Below are positions 33,081-41,784 of a DNA stretch of 64,000 bases, in pieces. Where the stretch lies: positions 95,452-159,451 of the forward strand of contig NZ_JASITE010000016.1 in assembly GCF_030767025.1 (NCBI RefSeq). Reading direction: 5' to 3'. This DNA comes from Nocardia sp. CC227C (GTDB lineage Bacteria > Actinomycetota > Actinomycetes > Mycobacteriales > Mycobacteriaceae). Position numbers and translations under genes: made by a program. The notes under the pieces are model-generated. The model was not told where the DNA came from, ran no database searches, and worked only from the letters and a program-made list of their open reading frames with translations. Position 1 is the first letter of the stretch. Every line of letters begins with the position of its first letter.

Positions 33081-33820
33081 GCATCACACCAGACAACACC
33101 CGGGACACACCGCAGGCCGGTGCTGTTCGCAGGCAGCGGTTTTGGGGACCGATCCAGTTCGGTACCGCGTTGGGGCTGTCGGTCGCGCTGTTCGACCGCG
33201 CGCTGCGCGACGACATTCTGCCGCCGCCGGACGCGGGCACGCGATCGCGGCCCAACCGATGGTCGCAGGCCGTGGTCGACGACGCGGTCGGCCGTGCCGA
33301 GGAGATCCGTGCCGCGGTGGGGTCGATTCCTGACCTGGGTGCGCAGCGCGCGGCGGAGATCCTGGCCGAACGGTTCGGGTGTGAGGTCACCGCGGAGACC
33401 GTGGAAGAACTCGCCCGTACCGGGGCGCTGCCCGAAGTCAGCCAGTACAAGGGCTATCCGCTCTACTGCGGCCGCACTCTCGAACGGTTCGACGACCCGG
33501 CCGCGATGGAGCGCGCCGAGCGGGACGGGCGGCTCTACACCCTGGACGCGGCCGCCGACCAGCTGGACGTGCGGGTCAGCGACCTGCGCCACTTGGTCAC
33601 GGCGGGCTGGCTCGAACCGGTCAAGCATGTGCACTCACGCTGGCAGCGCCGCAACGAGGTGCGGCTGGTGGCGTTGTTCCGGGCCGCCGACCTCGCAGTG
33701 CTCGCCGAACACCCAGCGATCGACTGGGAAGCCGTCCGCGCCACCCCCGCCGGGCACCGGTCGCCACTGATCCAGGTGGCGCGCTTCGCCCGCGCACCGC
33801 GCGGCACGGGGCGGCGGTGA
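33077..33820 (+). CDS. putative DNA-binding protein with two helix-turn-helix segments
   Basis: 247 residues. AAEILAERFGCEVTAETVEELARTGALP and YTLDAAADQLDVRVSDLRHLVTAGWLEPVKH look like two MerR- or winged-type DNA-binding segments, followed by RRNEVRLVALFRAADLAVL. The N-terminus (FWGPIQFGTALGLSVALFDRALRDDILPPPD) recalls site-recognition proteins of replication complexes. No NAFA tag. A candidate for the missing replication initiator or for a transfer regulator; no family can be named. Confidence 0.7.
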   Translation: MSITPDNTRDTPQAGAVRRQRFWGPIQFGTALGLSVALFDRALRDDILPPPDAGTRSRPNRWSQAVVDDAVGRAEEIRAAVGSIPDLGAQRAAEILAERFGCEVTAETVEELARTGALPEVSQYKGYPLYCGRTLERFDDPAAMERAERDGRLYTLDAAADQLDVRVSDLRHLVTAGWLEPVKHVHSRWQRRNEVRLVALFRAADLAVLAEHPAIDWEAVRATPAGHRSPLIQVARFARAPRGTGRR

Positions 33821-33827
33821 GAGGCGC

Positions 33828-34571
33828 ATGAGTTTCCGGCTGAACCCCCGCGACATGCATGTGTCGACGATTGTCGCCGAGCACTACGGGATGCCGATCG
33901 ACGAATTGGCGAAGATCCTTCAGACCAGCACTATCAACGCCTACCGGATCGCGAAACGCTGGCGTGAGGCCGGGCTGATGGCCAAGCTTCCGGTCAAGCC
34001 GGTGCCGGGCTACTACTGGATCTACTGCACTCCCAAGAGCGCCGAGGAGCTGCTCGGACATCCGGTCCGGTACTGGGCCCCCACCCCGAAGATGGCTAAG
34101 CACACGCTGACCGTCCTGCGCGTACGTCTGGCCCTGGTCGGTGCCGAGCTGGGTAATTGGATCTCCGAACGCACTCTGCGGTACGAGGTCTCGGCACCGA
34201 ACATCCGTGGCCATCGCCGCCCGCACGTCCACGACGGCCGTTACACCACCGACAAAGGCGAACTCTGGGCCGTCGAAGTCGAACTCAGTCCGAAAGACCC
34301 TGCCTACGCCCGGGATTCGGTGCAGCGCGCCTACCAGGCCGCGCAGGCCGCGCATTGCGCCGGACTCATCTACTACTGCGCCGATCAGCAGATCAAAGAC
34401 CTGATCACCAGCTGTGCCGGCGGGTTGCAGCTCAGCACCACCACCCGGTTCCGCGTCGCCCTGCTCGAGGACGTGCTGCCCGACGAGGACGACATCACCG
34501 CCGCCGCTACCCGGACCCGTCAGGGGCTCTGGCTGATCGACGGCGGCAAGCAGACAGGAAGCCTCCGATGA
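33828..34571 (+). CDS. replication-relaxation-like winged-helix protein
   Basis: 247 residues. The first 65 are a winged helix (STIVAEHYGMPIDELAKILQTSTINAYRIAKRWREAGL). WISERTLRYEV...RRPHVHDGRYTT.KGELWAVEVELSPK matches what I recall of the replication-relaxation family, found in actinobacterial and firmicute plasmids, and has a PD-(D/E)xK look in its EVEL core. ATG at 33828 with GAGAGG upstream; its stop overlaps the traB-like start by ATGA. A role with TraB in processing element DNA is likely. Confidence 0.75.
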   Translation: MSFRLNPRDMHVSTIVAEHYGMPIDELAKILQTSTINAYRIAKRWREAGLMAKLPVKPVPGYYWIYCTPKSAEELLGHPVRYWAPTPKMAKHTLTVLRVRLALVGAELGNWISERTLRYEVSAPNIRGHRRPHVHDGRYTTDKGELWAVEVELSPKDPAYARDSVQRAYQAAQAAHCAGLIYYCADQQIKDLITSCAGGLQLSTTTRFRVALLEDVLPDEDDITAAATRTRQGLWLIDGGKQTGSLR

Positions 34572-36739
34572 CCCACTCGCACACGCAGTTCCAGTTTCCC
34601 GACCAGGGCGCGTGCTACCCGTTCCAACCCGACTGCCCCACCGACACCGCTCCGCCCGCACCGGCCGGGCCCGCGCCCGCGGCGGAGACCGGGAGTCCGG
34701 ATCCGGGCCCGCTGTTCGGCGAGGGCCCCACGGATGCGTTCTTCGGTGGGATGCTGCCGATCCCGGAGTGGAGCTGGGTCGAGGTCGGCCAGGGCCTGAC
34801 TGTCGGCGGGGCCGCGCTGGCGCTGACCGTCGTCCTGGCGGCGGTGTTGTCGGCGCTGGCGTGGTTGCTGGGCTGGCAGCCCGCCCGGCTGCGTAACTGG
34901 GCCACCGCCGCGCTGGCGGTGCTGCCGGGTGCGCACATCGTCACCAACGGCCTGGACGCTGCCGCGCCGATCCGCGAATTCACTTCCGGCGCAACCATGT
35001 TCCTGGACGGTCGCTACGGCTATGGCCTGGCCGTGATGGGCGTGCTGGTCGTTCCGGCCGCCTGGATGTTCGCGACCGTGATGTTCACCAGCCGCATGGT
35101 CCGGTTGGCGACCAACGGATTCCCGGATCCGGCGCGCACTGAGCGGGCCATGTGGGTGTACGCGCAGCGGCAGCAGCGCGCCGCGAAACGTCTTGCCCGC
35201 TACCGGCTGCCCTTCACCACCGGCGGGGTGAGCCCGGACATCGTGTTCGGTCGCCTGGCGCGGGAGGAGACCGCCGCGCCGCCGCGGTCGCGGTTGCAGG
35301 CTTTGTTCGCGCGCACTGAGACCCGGCTGATCATTCCGTGGATCAAGCTGCGGCTGCACATGGTGCTGGTCGCCAACACAGGTGCCGGTAAGTCCACGCT
35401 CATCCTGCGGCTGCTGCTGAGCTGGTTCGTCACCGCCTGGATGCGGCATCGCACCTCGTGGTGGCGGCTGGCGAAGGTCGGCCGGCCGCTGGCGCTGGTC
35501 ATCGACTGCAACGGCGGCCCGGACTCCGAAGCCACCGCCAAGCGGGTGAAGACCTGGATGCGGGCCCTCGGCGTGCCCGAGCAGCGCATCGGCATCTTCT
35601 CCCCGAACTCGCGCGCCAAGGATTTCGAGTCGGTCCGGTTGAACTTGTGGGGCGCGGACAACGCCGACGACATGCGCGCGGTGCTGACCGCGATGATCTC
35701 CGGCGGCTCCACCCCGACCACCGACACCGAGAAGTACTTCTACGAGATCCGCGCCGGCCTCATCCACCTCATCGTGGACGCGCCGGAACGGGTCGAGACC
35801 GTCAACGGTGTGCGGACCCCGCAGGGGTGGAACCCGCCGCGTGATCACATCGAGTTCCTGCGTCGCATGGACCCGGTCGTGTTGTCGACGCTGTGGGGTG
35901 GGGTGTTCGATCCGGACCCGCAGACCGCGGGCCCGTGGGACGGCGTGCCCGGTGTCGACCTGGAGATCCAGGCCACCCGCAACGGCAAACAGCCCGTGCT
36001 GGATTCCGCGCGCATGGAATTCGGCAACCTGTTCCGCACCCTGGGCGACGCGTTCGACGGGGACGCGCAGATCACCGATTTCGACGTCTTGTACTGCATC
36101 CTGGACGGCTCCAGCCAGCCCGACCGGGCCCGCGCCCAGTTCGCCGCGCTGGGCTGCATGCTCGAGCAGTTGGCCGACCAGGACCACGGCCGCGAAGCGC
36201 TGCTGTGCGTGGACGAGTTCTCCGCGGTCTCCGACGGCAAGACCCGCGCCCCGGCGTGGGTGATGCGGATGCGCAAAGCCCGCATCGGCACGCTGTGGAC
36301 CGCACAGGAATGGCGCGGCCTGGGAGCCGACGACGACCAGCGGTCCTCGTTGGTCGCCGCAGCCGCCGGCGGTGCCCTGCTGGGCCGGTCGGAGCTGTGC
36401 GAGGAGCTGTGCAAGGCGTTCGGCACCACACGCCGATTCGACCTGTCGCGCAAGCTCATCGGCGGCACCCGCCACGGCGACGAAGGCAACATCCAGCCCA
36501 ACGACCAGTTCCTGGTCAGTCCGACCCAACTGCGGGTGTTCGGGCCCGGCGACGTGGTCCACGTCTCCGGCGGCCGGGCCCGCCGCGGCCACGCCGCCCC
36601 GCTCAACGACGCCCAGCTCAAAACGCTGCGGCCGCTGCCGGGCCTGTCGCGGCTGGCCGCCCCCGCCGACACCGACCCCTCCCCGCCGCTGGCACCGGTC
36701 ATCGACCTGTCCCGCAAACGGCCCGGACACGGCCACTGA
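34568..36739 (+). CDS. TraB-like FtsK/SpoIIIE DNA translocase
   Basis: 723 residues. Two to three membrane helices lie at about 77-103, 112-126 and 150-175. The motor domain has Walker A ANTGAGKST (269-277), Walker B LLCVDE (545-550) and a C-terminal region with NDQFLVSPTQLRVFGPGDVVHVSGGRARRG. This is the layout of the TraB proteins by which AICEs and actinomycete plasmids move double-stranded DNA between mycelial cells. The C-terminal winged helix that reads the 8-bp clt repeats in Streptomyces TraB is not obvious; target recognition may be different or by a partner. No NAFA tag. Confidence 0.9.
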   Translation: MTHSHTQFQFPDQGACYPFQPDCPTDTAPPAPAGPAPAAETGSPDPGPLFGEGPTDAFFGGMLPIPEWSWVEVGQGLTVGGAALALTVVLAAVLSALAWLLGWQPARLRNWATAALAVLPGAHIVTNGLDAAAPIREFTSGATMFLDGRYGYGLAVMGVLVVPAAWMFATVMFTSRMVRLATNGFPDPARTERAMWVYAQRQQRAAKRLARYRLPFTTGGVSPDIVFGRLAREETAAPPRSRLQALFARTETRLIIPWIKLRLHMVLVANTGAGKSTLILRLLLSWFVTAWMRHRTSWWRLAKVGRPLALVIDCNGGPDSEATAKRVKTWMRALGVPEQRIGIFSPNSRAKDFESVRLNLWGADNADDMRAVLTAMISGGSTPTTDTEKYFYEIRAGLIHLIVDAPERVETVNGVRTPQGWNPPRDHIEFLRRMDPVVLSTLWGGVFDPDPQTAGPWDGVPGVDLEIQATRNGKQPVLDSARMEFGNLFRTLGDAFDGDAQITDFDVLYCILDGSSQPDRARAQFAALGCMLEQLADQDHGREALLCVDEFSAVSDGKTRAPAWVMRMRKARIGTLWTAQEWRGLGADDDQRSSLVAAAAGGALLGRSELCEELCKAFGTTRRFDLSRKLIGGTRHGDEGNIQPNDQFLVSPTQLRVFGPGDVVHVSGGRARRGHAAPLNDAQLKTLRPLPGLSRLAAPADTDPSPPLAPVIDLSRKRPGHGH

Positions 36740-36765
36740 CCCGCACCCCCGCATGGAGAGCCGCC

Positions 36766-37236
36766 ATGAGCAGCCCCGATTTCCACGGTGAAGAAATCAC
36801 CAACCCCGAACAAAAACGCCAGGTCGACGAAGGTATCGCCGCGATCGAGGAACAGCTGGCCGGTACCGCCGCCGACCGCCTGGCCCAACAGCTGGTGCCC
36901 GTCGTCCCCGACGGCGGCACCCTCGGCCAGGCCCTCACCCCGAAGCGCGTGGAGAAGGCCGCGAAAGTCCGTGACTGGCTGCGGATCTGGGCCCCCGGCA
37001 TCGCCGCGACCGTCGTGTTCGTGTTCGCAGTGGCGCTGTTCCCGATCCCTGGGCCGCTGCTGGTCTACGGCCTGGCCGTCGTCGGATTCGGCTGGTGGCA
37101 CGCCGCCGGCCGGCCCGCACCCGCCGACGCGGCCCGCATGGTCGCCTACACCACCTCCGACGCCGCCACCCGCGTACGCGGCCGGATCGAGCGCCTTACA
37201 CAGCGCCGCACCGTCCCCCGCAGCGAGCAGGAATAA
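36766..37236 (+). CDS. small membrane protein downstream of traB
   Basis: 156 residues. A soluble N-terminus (EQKRQVDEGIAAIEEQLAGTAADRLAQQLVP) is followed by two membrane helices (IAATVVFVFAVALFPI, LLVYGLAVVGFGWWHAAG) and a basic C-terminal tail (RVRGRIERLTQRRTVPRSEQE). Position just after traB and the two-helix topology fit a spread (Spd) protein or pore partner of TraB (inference). Confidence 0.78.
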   Translation: MSSPDFHGEEITNPEQKRQVDEGIAAIEEQLAGTAADRLAQQLVPVVPDGGTLGQALTPKRVEKAAKVRDWLRIWAPGIAATVVFVFAVALFPIPGPLLVYGLAVVGFGWWHAAGRPAPADAARMVAYTTSDAATRVRGRIERLTQRRTVPRSEQE

Positions 37237-37303
37237 GCGGCACCGCCCAGACCCCGACCACCCGAGTGTCGGAACCCAGTAACACCGATTGGAAGGAAAA
37301 GTA

Positions 37304-37948
37304 ATGCACCGCAACGATATTCGCGCCGCCGTCTTCGGCGCGACGACTGGCCTGATCGCAGGCTTGGCCCCGATCCTGTTCGTCGAGTTCGAGCTCGACA
37401 CCCGCATCGGCGACGCGGTCGACCGCTGGCGGCTCTCCCCGGCCGACCGCGCCGAATACGACCGCATCCGCCGTGAACGCGCCGAGCACCGCGCCGCGAA
37501 AGTGCGCAAGCAGGAGCAGGCCCAGGCCGCTATCCGTGCCCGCTTCCGCCCCGACCTGCTCACCGGCCCCCAGACGGAGCTGGCGCAGTTGTCACTGCGG
37601 GACTTGGTCGAGGAAATCAACCACGCCAAGGTCCACCGGATCGCGGCGGTCAACGAGGCGGGCGGCTCCGCCACGGTCACCAGCATGTGGGACGACCAGG
37701 TGCGCGCGCTGCGCAGCGAGTTCCAGCGCCGCGAGGGCGAACCGATGTCGATTCTCGACCGCGACCGCTACTACGCCGCCAGCCAAGCCGTGAACGACCC
37801 GTGGCCACTCGATTCGTCGCCCACGCTGTCGCCCCTCACCCCCGCGCCGGTCAGCGACTTCGGTACGCCGACGTTCCGGCCGTATCCGGATTTCGCCGGG
37901 CCCGACACCGCCGACGAGGCCCAGACCATCACCACCGACCAGGAGTGA
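37304..37948 (+). CDS. hypothetical membrane-anchored coiled-coil protein
   Basis: 214 residues. One N-terminal hydrophobic helix (FGATTGLIAGLAPILFVEFEL), then a strongly charged coiled coil (SPADRAEYDRIRRERAEHRAAKVRKQEQAQAAIRARF), and a Pro/Thr-rich C-terminus. ATG at 37304 has GGAAGGAAAA upstream. Probably part of the transfer apparatus; no family recognised. Confidence 0.72.
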   Translation: MHRNDIRAAVFGATTGLIAGLAPILFVEFELDTRIGDAVDRWRLSPADRAEYDRIRRERAEHRAAKVRKQEQAQAAIRARFRPDLLTGPQTELAQLSLRDLVEEINHAKVHRIAAVNEAGGSATVTSMWDDQVRALRSEFQRREGEPMSILDRDRYYAASQAVNDPWPLDSSPTLSPLTPAPVSDFGTPTFRPYPDFAGPDTADEAQTITTDQE

Positions 37949-37954
37949 ACCATC

Positions 37955-39547
37955 ATGTCGCAGAACGAAGTCGACCAGATCACCAAGCAGACCGGAGCCA
38001 CGTTCCGGGACGTGCTCAACGTCGCGGGCGCGTGGCTGCGGACCCGCCGCCGCAATGGGAGCGGGGCGCGGCTGTCGCGCAAGGAGCGCCGCGAGCTGGC
38101 CGAGCAGATCCAGGCGCAGGTGAGCGCGGAGCGCATCGAGTCCGCCTGGTACCACAAGCGCGTCGGTGACTACCACCGCGAGGCCGCGGCCGTGCAGTAC
38201 CGCCGCGAGTCCGATCCGTTCTACACCAGCAGCGACGCCGCGCTGGACCGGGAACGGCTGGCGGCCATGCGCTACCGCATCGAGGCCAGCCTGCCGAACA
38301 CCACCGCACTCGCGGTCGAACAGCGCGGCCAGGTCGTCCTCGCCCTGGATGCGGTCGAGCGCGACCCGAAAGCCGTGATCGGCAACGTCTTCCCGACACT
38401 CGATGCCGACCGCGCGGCCCATGCGCGGCAGGCCGCAGTCGAGTCCGAGCAGTGGGTGACCGCACGGCAGCAGGAACTCGAGCAGGCCGTGACCGCCGCC
38501 CAGGCCGCCGCCGTCCACGACCGCGCCACCGGCCCGAAAAGGCAGGCGCGACCGGAGCGGTCCGAACCCAACGCGCGGTCGACGGCCGCGGCCGAGGCCG
38601 ACGCGGACCGCGCGGCACGGCAGGCCGATGCGGTGCAGGACATTCGTCACGCGCAGGTGCTGTGGCAGCGTGAGCAGGCCAGCGGCAAGCCCGACTACCG
38701 GGTGGATGTGCACCGGCGGATGGTCGCCGACCAGGCGGCCGCGGCGGGGTTGAGTGTCGAGCAGATCCGGTGGGAGTTCGAGAACGCCGAGGCCAACTCG
38801 CGGTGCCGGGTCCGCATCGACGCCAGTGCCCCCGGTGGTCGGTCGCACACAGGGCATGGATATTTCGCCAGCGAGGCCGAGGCCGCGGCGTGGGTGCACC
38901 AGAGGGTTACCGAAACCGATTGGCAGGCCGGGACCCAGCTCGCGGTCCGGGCCCGCGAGGCCGGCCAGCGCAAGCCGTTCTACTTCACCGAGGGCAGCGT
39001 GGCCACCGTCGCCCCGGCCACCCATCACTGGGACCGCGCGGCCGGCGACCGCGGCACCGACACCCGCGATTCCGCCGCGACCTCCCGCGACGCGCACAGC
39101 GGCGGCGACACCGGTACGCCGTCGCCCGAGCAGGTCCAGGCGATGATGCACGGGTTCCGGTCCGCGTCGGAGATCTGGGCCGCCAATCGCGCCGACTACC
39201 AGGGCACGACCGATCCGCGGGCGTGGCAGCTGGCTGACAGCATCCTGACCGCGTGCGGGGACGAGAAATCCGCGCTGGTGCAGGGCAAGCTGCGCGATCT
39301 CGCCGAACGGCACGGCACCAACGCCCCCGCCGCGGCCAACGAGTTCACGCACTGGTGGGTCATGGACGGCGGCGGGGTGGCCTACCACAGCGAGAAGGCC
39401 GCCCGCGAACACGCCGCCCACACCAACGGCAGCAGCCACGGCCACGGGCCCGGTGACGTGGAGCATGAGCGTCCCATGAACGCCTTCGCCACCGCCACGG
39501 CGGCCGAGCACGGCCACGGCCACGAGCGGGACGGAGCCGAGCGATGA
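37955..39547 (+). CDS. large hypothetical protein with C-terminal NAFA tag
   Basis: 530 residues. N-terminal ~150 residues are basic and helical (TRRRNGSGARLSRKERRELAEQIQAQVSAERIESAWYHKRV). The middle is a long charged helix rich in Ala, Arg and Glu. The C-terminal third has a small alpha/beta domain (RCRVRIDASAPGGRSHTGHGYFASEAEAAAWVHQRV) and ends MNAFATATAAEHGHGHERDGAER, the shared tag. The basic N-terminus suggests nucleic-acid binding. No catalytic motif seen; relaxase-like His clusters are absent. Confidence 0.75.
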   Translation: MSQNEVDQITKQTGATFRDVLNVAGAWLRTRRRNGSGARLSRKERRELAEQIQAQVSAERIESAWYHKRVGDYHREAAAVQYRRESDPFYTSSDAALDRERLAAMRYRIEASLPNTTALAVEQRGQVVLALDAVERDPKAVIGNVFPTLDADRAAHARQAAVESEQWVTARQQELEQAVTAAQAAAVHDRATGPKRQARPERSEPNARSTAAAEADADRAARQADAVQDIRHAQVLWQREQASGKPDYRVDVHRRMVADQAAAAGLSVEQIRWEFENAEANSRCRVRIDASAPGGRSHTGHGYFASEAEAAAWVHQRVTETDWQAGTQLAVRAREAGQRKPFYFTEGSVATVAPATHHWDRAAGDRGTDTRDSAATSRDAHSGGDTGTPSPEQVQAMMHGFRSASEIWAANRADYQGTTDPRAWQLADSILTACGDEKSALVQGKLRDLAERHGTNAPAAANEFTHWWVMDGGGVAYHSEKAAREHAAHTNGSSHGHGPGDVEHERPMNAFATATAAEHGHGHERDGAER

Positions 39548-40113
39548 GCGAGGCCCGAGACTGCCTGGGCTGCGGCGGAACCGGGTACGAGATCTCCGAC
39601 GAAGGCACCTACGAGCCGGATATCCACTTCTACCCGTGCGAGATCTGTGACGGGTCGGGAATCGAACCGCCCGCCGCGGTCAAGGCCCAGGCCCAAGCCG
39701 CGATCGAGAAGAACGAGACCACCCTGCGCAGCGACTTCGCGAAGGTGACAGCGCTGCGCGAGGAGGTCCGGACCGCTGGGAATTGGGAGTGGTCGGCCGA
39801 ATGCGAAGAACGCGCCGACCACATCGAATCCGCGTGGAAGGCCAGCGATCACGCCGCGGACTGGGAGTACCTGAACCGGGCGCATTTCGAGTGGTCCTAC
39901 TTCCCCGACACCATGCAGGGCTTGTTCGGGCACCTGGACGCCGCCCGCAGCGAAACCGGCGCCTGCCCGCTCACCGACGTGCAGTGGCGCAGCCAGGAGC
40001 AAGCCCGCGCCCTCACCGGCCACGGCCGCCACTACGAGCAGCCGCGAACCCTCAACGCCTTCGCGACTGCCACCGCGAAGCAGGGCCACGACCGAGACGG
40101 AGCCGAACGATGA
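39544..40113 (+). CDS. paralogue family A protein with zinc finger and NAFA tag
   Basis: 189 residues. The N-terminus CLGCGGTGYE...YPCEICDGSGIE is a DnaJ-type zinc finger with two CxxCxGxG-like halves. The C-terminal half (WEYLNRAHFEWSYFPDTM ... VQWRSQEQARALTGHG) is shared with the next two proteins, and it ends LNAFATATAKQGHDRDGAER. ATGA overlap on both sides. Three adjacent genes therefore share a domain plus the tag, pointing to duplication and divergence within the element. Confidence 0.78.
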   Translation: MSEARDCLGCGGTGYEISDEGTYEPDIHFYPCEICDGSGIEPPAAVKAQAQAAIEKNETTLRSDFAKVTALREEVRTAGNWEWSAECEERADHIESAWKASDHAADWEYLNRAHFEWSYFPDTMQGLFGHLDAARSETGACPLTDVQWRSQEQARALTGHGRHYEQPRTLNAFATATAKQGHDRDGAER

Positions 40114-40637
40114 GCACCCCCGATCCGACCAATCCCGCACGCACCACAGGAGATACCGCCATGTCCGACACCACCGACCCGACCCAGCCCAGCTACTACA
40201 CCGACCGGGCCCCGGCCGCCGAGCACCAACTGCGCGCCGATTTCGCCCACTACCACCAGGCGCGGGAGACCTACTTCGCCGATCCCACCGAGGAGAACGA
40301 ACAGCGTTTCGAGGACGCCCGCACCGCGGACGGTCATTGGCGACACGGCCCAGATCCGGTCGCCTCCCACAAATGGCAGTACCTGTGGGACGCGGTGGAC
40401 GACTGGAAGCGTGCCCCCGGCGCGATGAACCGATTCCACGACCAGATCCAGACTGACCTCGCCGACGGGTACGAGGGGCTGAGCCCCGATGAATGGCGCA
40501 GCCAGCAGCAGGCCCGCGAGCTCACCGGACACGGCATTTGGGAGCCCGAAACCAGCTCCACCACTACCGCATCCATGAACGCCTTCGCGACCGCCGCGGC
40601 GGAGCAGGGCCACGAGCGGGACGGAGCCGACCGGTGA
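40110..40637 (+). CDS. paralogue family A protein with NAFA tag
   Basis: 175 residues from ATG 40110 (ATGA overlap); ATG 40161, preceded by AGGAG, is an equally good start and would remove 17 residues. WQYLWDAVDDWKRAPGAMN ... DEWRSQQQARELTGHG is the family A domain. It lacks the zinc finger of its upstream paralogue. The tag is MNAFATAAAEQGHERDGADR. Confidence 0.75.
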   Translation: MSTPDPTNPARTTGDTAMSDTTDPTQPSYYTDRAPAAEHQLRADFAHYHQARETYFADPTEENEQRFEDARTADGHWRHGPDPVASHKWQYLWDAVDDWKRAPGAMNRFHDQIQTDLADGYEGLSPDEWRSQQQARELTGHGIWEPETSSTTTASMNAFATAAAEQGHERDGADR

Positions 40638-41386
40638 TGCGCATCGAGAGCGGGTGGTGGCCCGGAGCCGCCCCGCAAGAAGTCGTCGAGCAGGCCGAAG
40701 CCCGTGGCGGAGCAGTCGTCTCGCAGAACCGCGGCGACGGGATCAGTCAGTACCGCATCATGCCCGCGCCCGAAAAGATCCGGCTGCTCCGCACGGTTCT
40801 GTTCGAGTGCCGCAGCGACTCGGGACGCGAGGCGATGGGGGAGAAGTTGACCGAGGCCGAGCAGGCGTACGCCGCGTGGCGGCGGCAGATGATCAGCGTG
40901 GCAACGTATGCCGATTCCGGCAGCGAGTGGGAAGCGCGGATGCGCGTCGACTACGCCCGCGTGGTCATCGACAGCGCCGAGTTGGGCCGCGAGGACATCT
41001 CCCGTGAGGAGTTCCACGCCCTGATGGACCGCGTGGACACCGCGTATGCGACCTGGACCGGCCCCGACGCTCCCGCCGGCGCTGTGGCCGCGTGGGCGTA
41101 TCTGGAAGCGGCCGTGCACGACTGGCGGCGGTTCCCGGACACGATGGGCCAGGCCGCCGAGGTGTTCGACCGCTGGCACCACCAGGGGCTCAAGACCCTG
41201 GATCCGGTGCAGTGGCGCAGCCTTCAGCAGGCCCGAGAGCTCACCTGGAACGGGGCCATGGAGCACGAGCCCGACCGTGCCGACGGTCGCGAGGGGCATC
41301 TCGCGACCGGGCCGGAGCACACGCGGGTGAATGCGTTCGCGGCCGCGGCCGCCGCAGGGGTCGAACGGGAGGGAACTGAGCGATGA
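40637..41386 (+). CDS. paralogue family A protein with NAFA tag
   Basis: 249 residues from ATG 40637 (an adjacent GTG at 40634 is possible). The N-terminal 75 residues (MRIESGWWPGAAPQEVVEQAEARGGAVVSQNRGDGISQYRIM) are unique. WAYLEAAVHDWRRFPDTMG ... VQWRSLQQARELTWNG is the family A domain, and VNAFAAAAAAGVEREGTER the tag. Third and longest of the series. Confidence 0.78.
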   Translation: MRIESGWWPGAAPQEVVEQAEARGGAVVSQNRGDGISQYRIMPAPEKIRLLRTVLFECRSDSGREAMGEKLTEAEQAYAAWRRQMISVATYADSGSEWEARMRVDYARVVIDSAELGREDISREEFHALMDRVDTAYATWTGPDAPAGAVAAWAYLEAAVHDWRRFPDTMGQAAEVFDRWHHQGLKTLDPVQWRSLQQARELTWNGAMEHEPDRADGREGHLATGPEHTRVNAFAAAAAAGVEREGTER

Positions 41387-41784
41387 CCACCATCCAGCAG
41401 ACCCCGACCCCGTCCGATCGCAACGGCGGTTTCGAGCCGTTGCGTCCCTACGGACAGCCCGGCGACCGGGGCATGGTCGCCGAGGACATTCTCGCGGACG
41501 ACGTGGCCTCGCTGCGACTGCGGTTGACCGCGGCGAACGAACGCGCCGCCCTGTTGGAGGAGCAGCTGGCGCAGGTCACCGCGGAACGCGACGCCGCCGA
41601 GCATCGTGCCGCGGATCTGGAAGACCGTAACCGCGAGCTTGCCAGCGACCTGGACGACGCTCTGGACATTGCTGCCGAGCACGCCCTGGACGAAGACCAC
41701 GAACGTCTCGCGGTGGTCCCGAACCGGTACGTGAACGCCTTCGCCCGCGCGGCGCACGGCTACGAGAACGGATACGACCGATGA
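41383..41784 (+). CDS. coiled-coil protein with NAFA tag
   Basis: 133 residues. A leucine-zipper-like coiled coil runs from about 40 to 95 (LRLRLTAANERAALLEEQLAQVTAERDAAEHRAADLEDRNREL). The tail is YVNAFARAAHGYENGYDR, the most divergent tag in the set. Likely dimeric; function unknown. Confidence 0.78.
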   Translation: MTTIQQTPTPSDRNGGFEPLRPYGQPGDRGMVAEDILADDVASLRLRLTAANERAALLEEQLAQVTAERDAAEHRAADLEDRNRELASDLDDALDIAAEHALDEDHERLAVVPNRYVNAFARAAHGYENGYDR

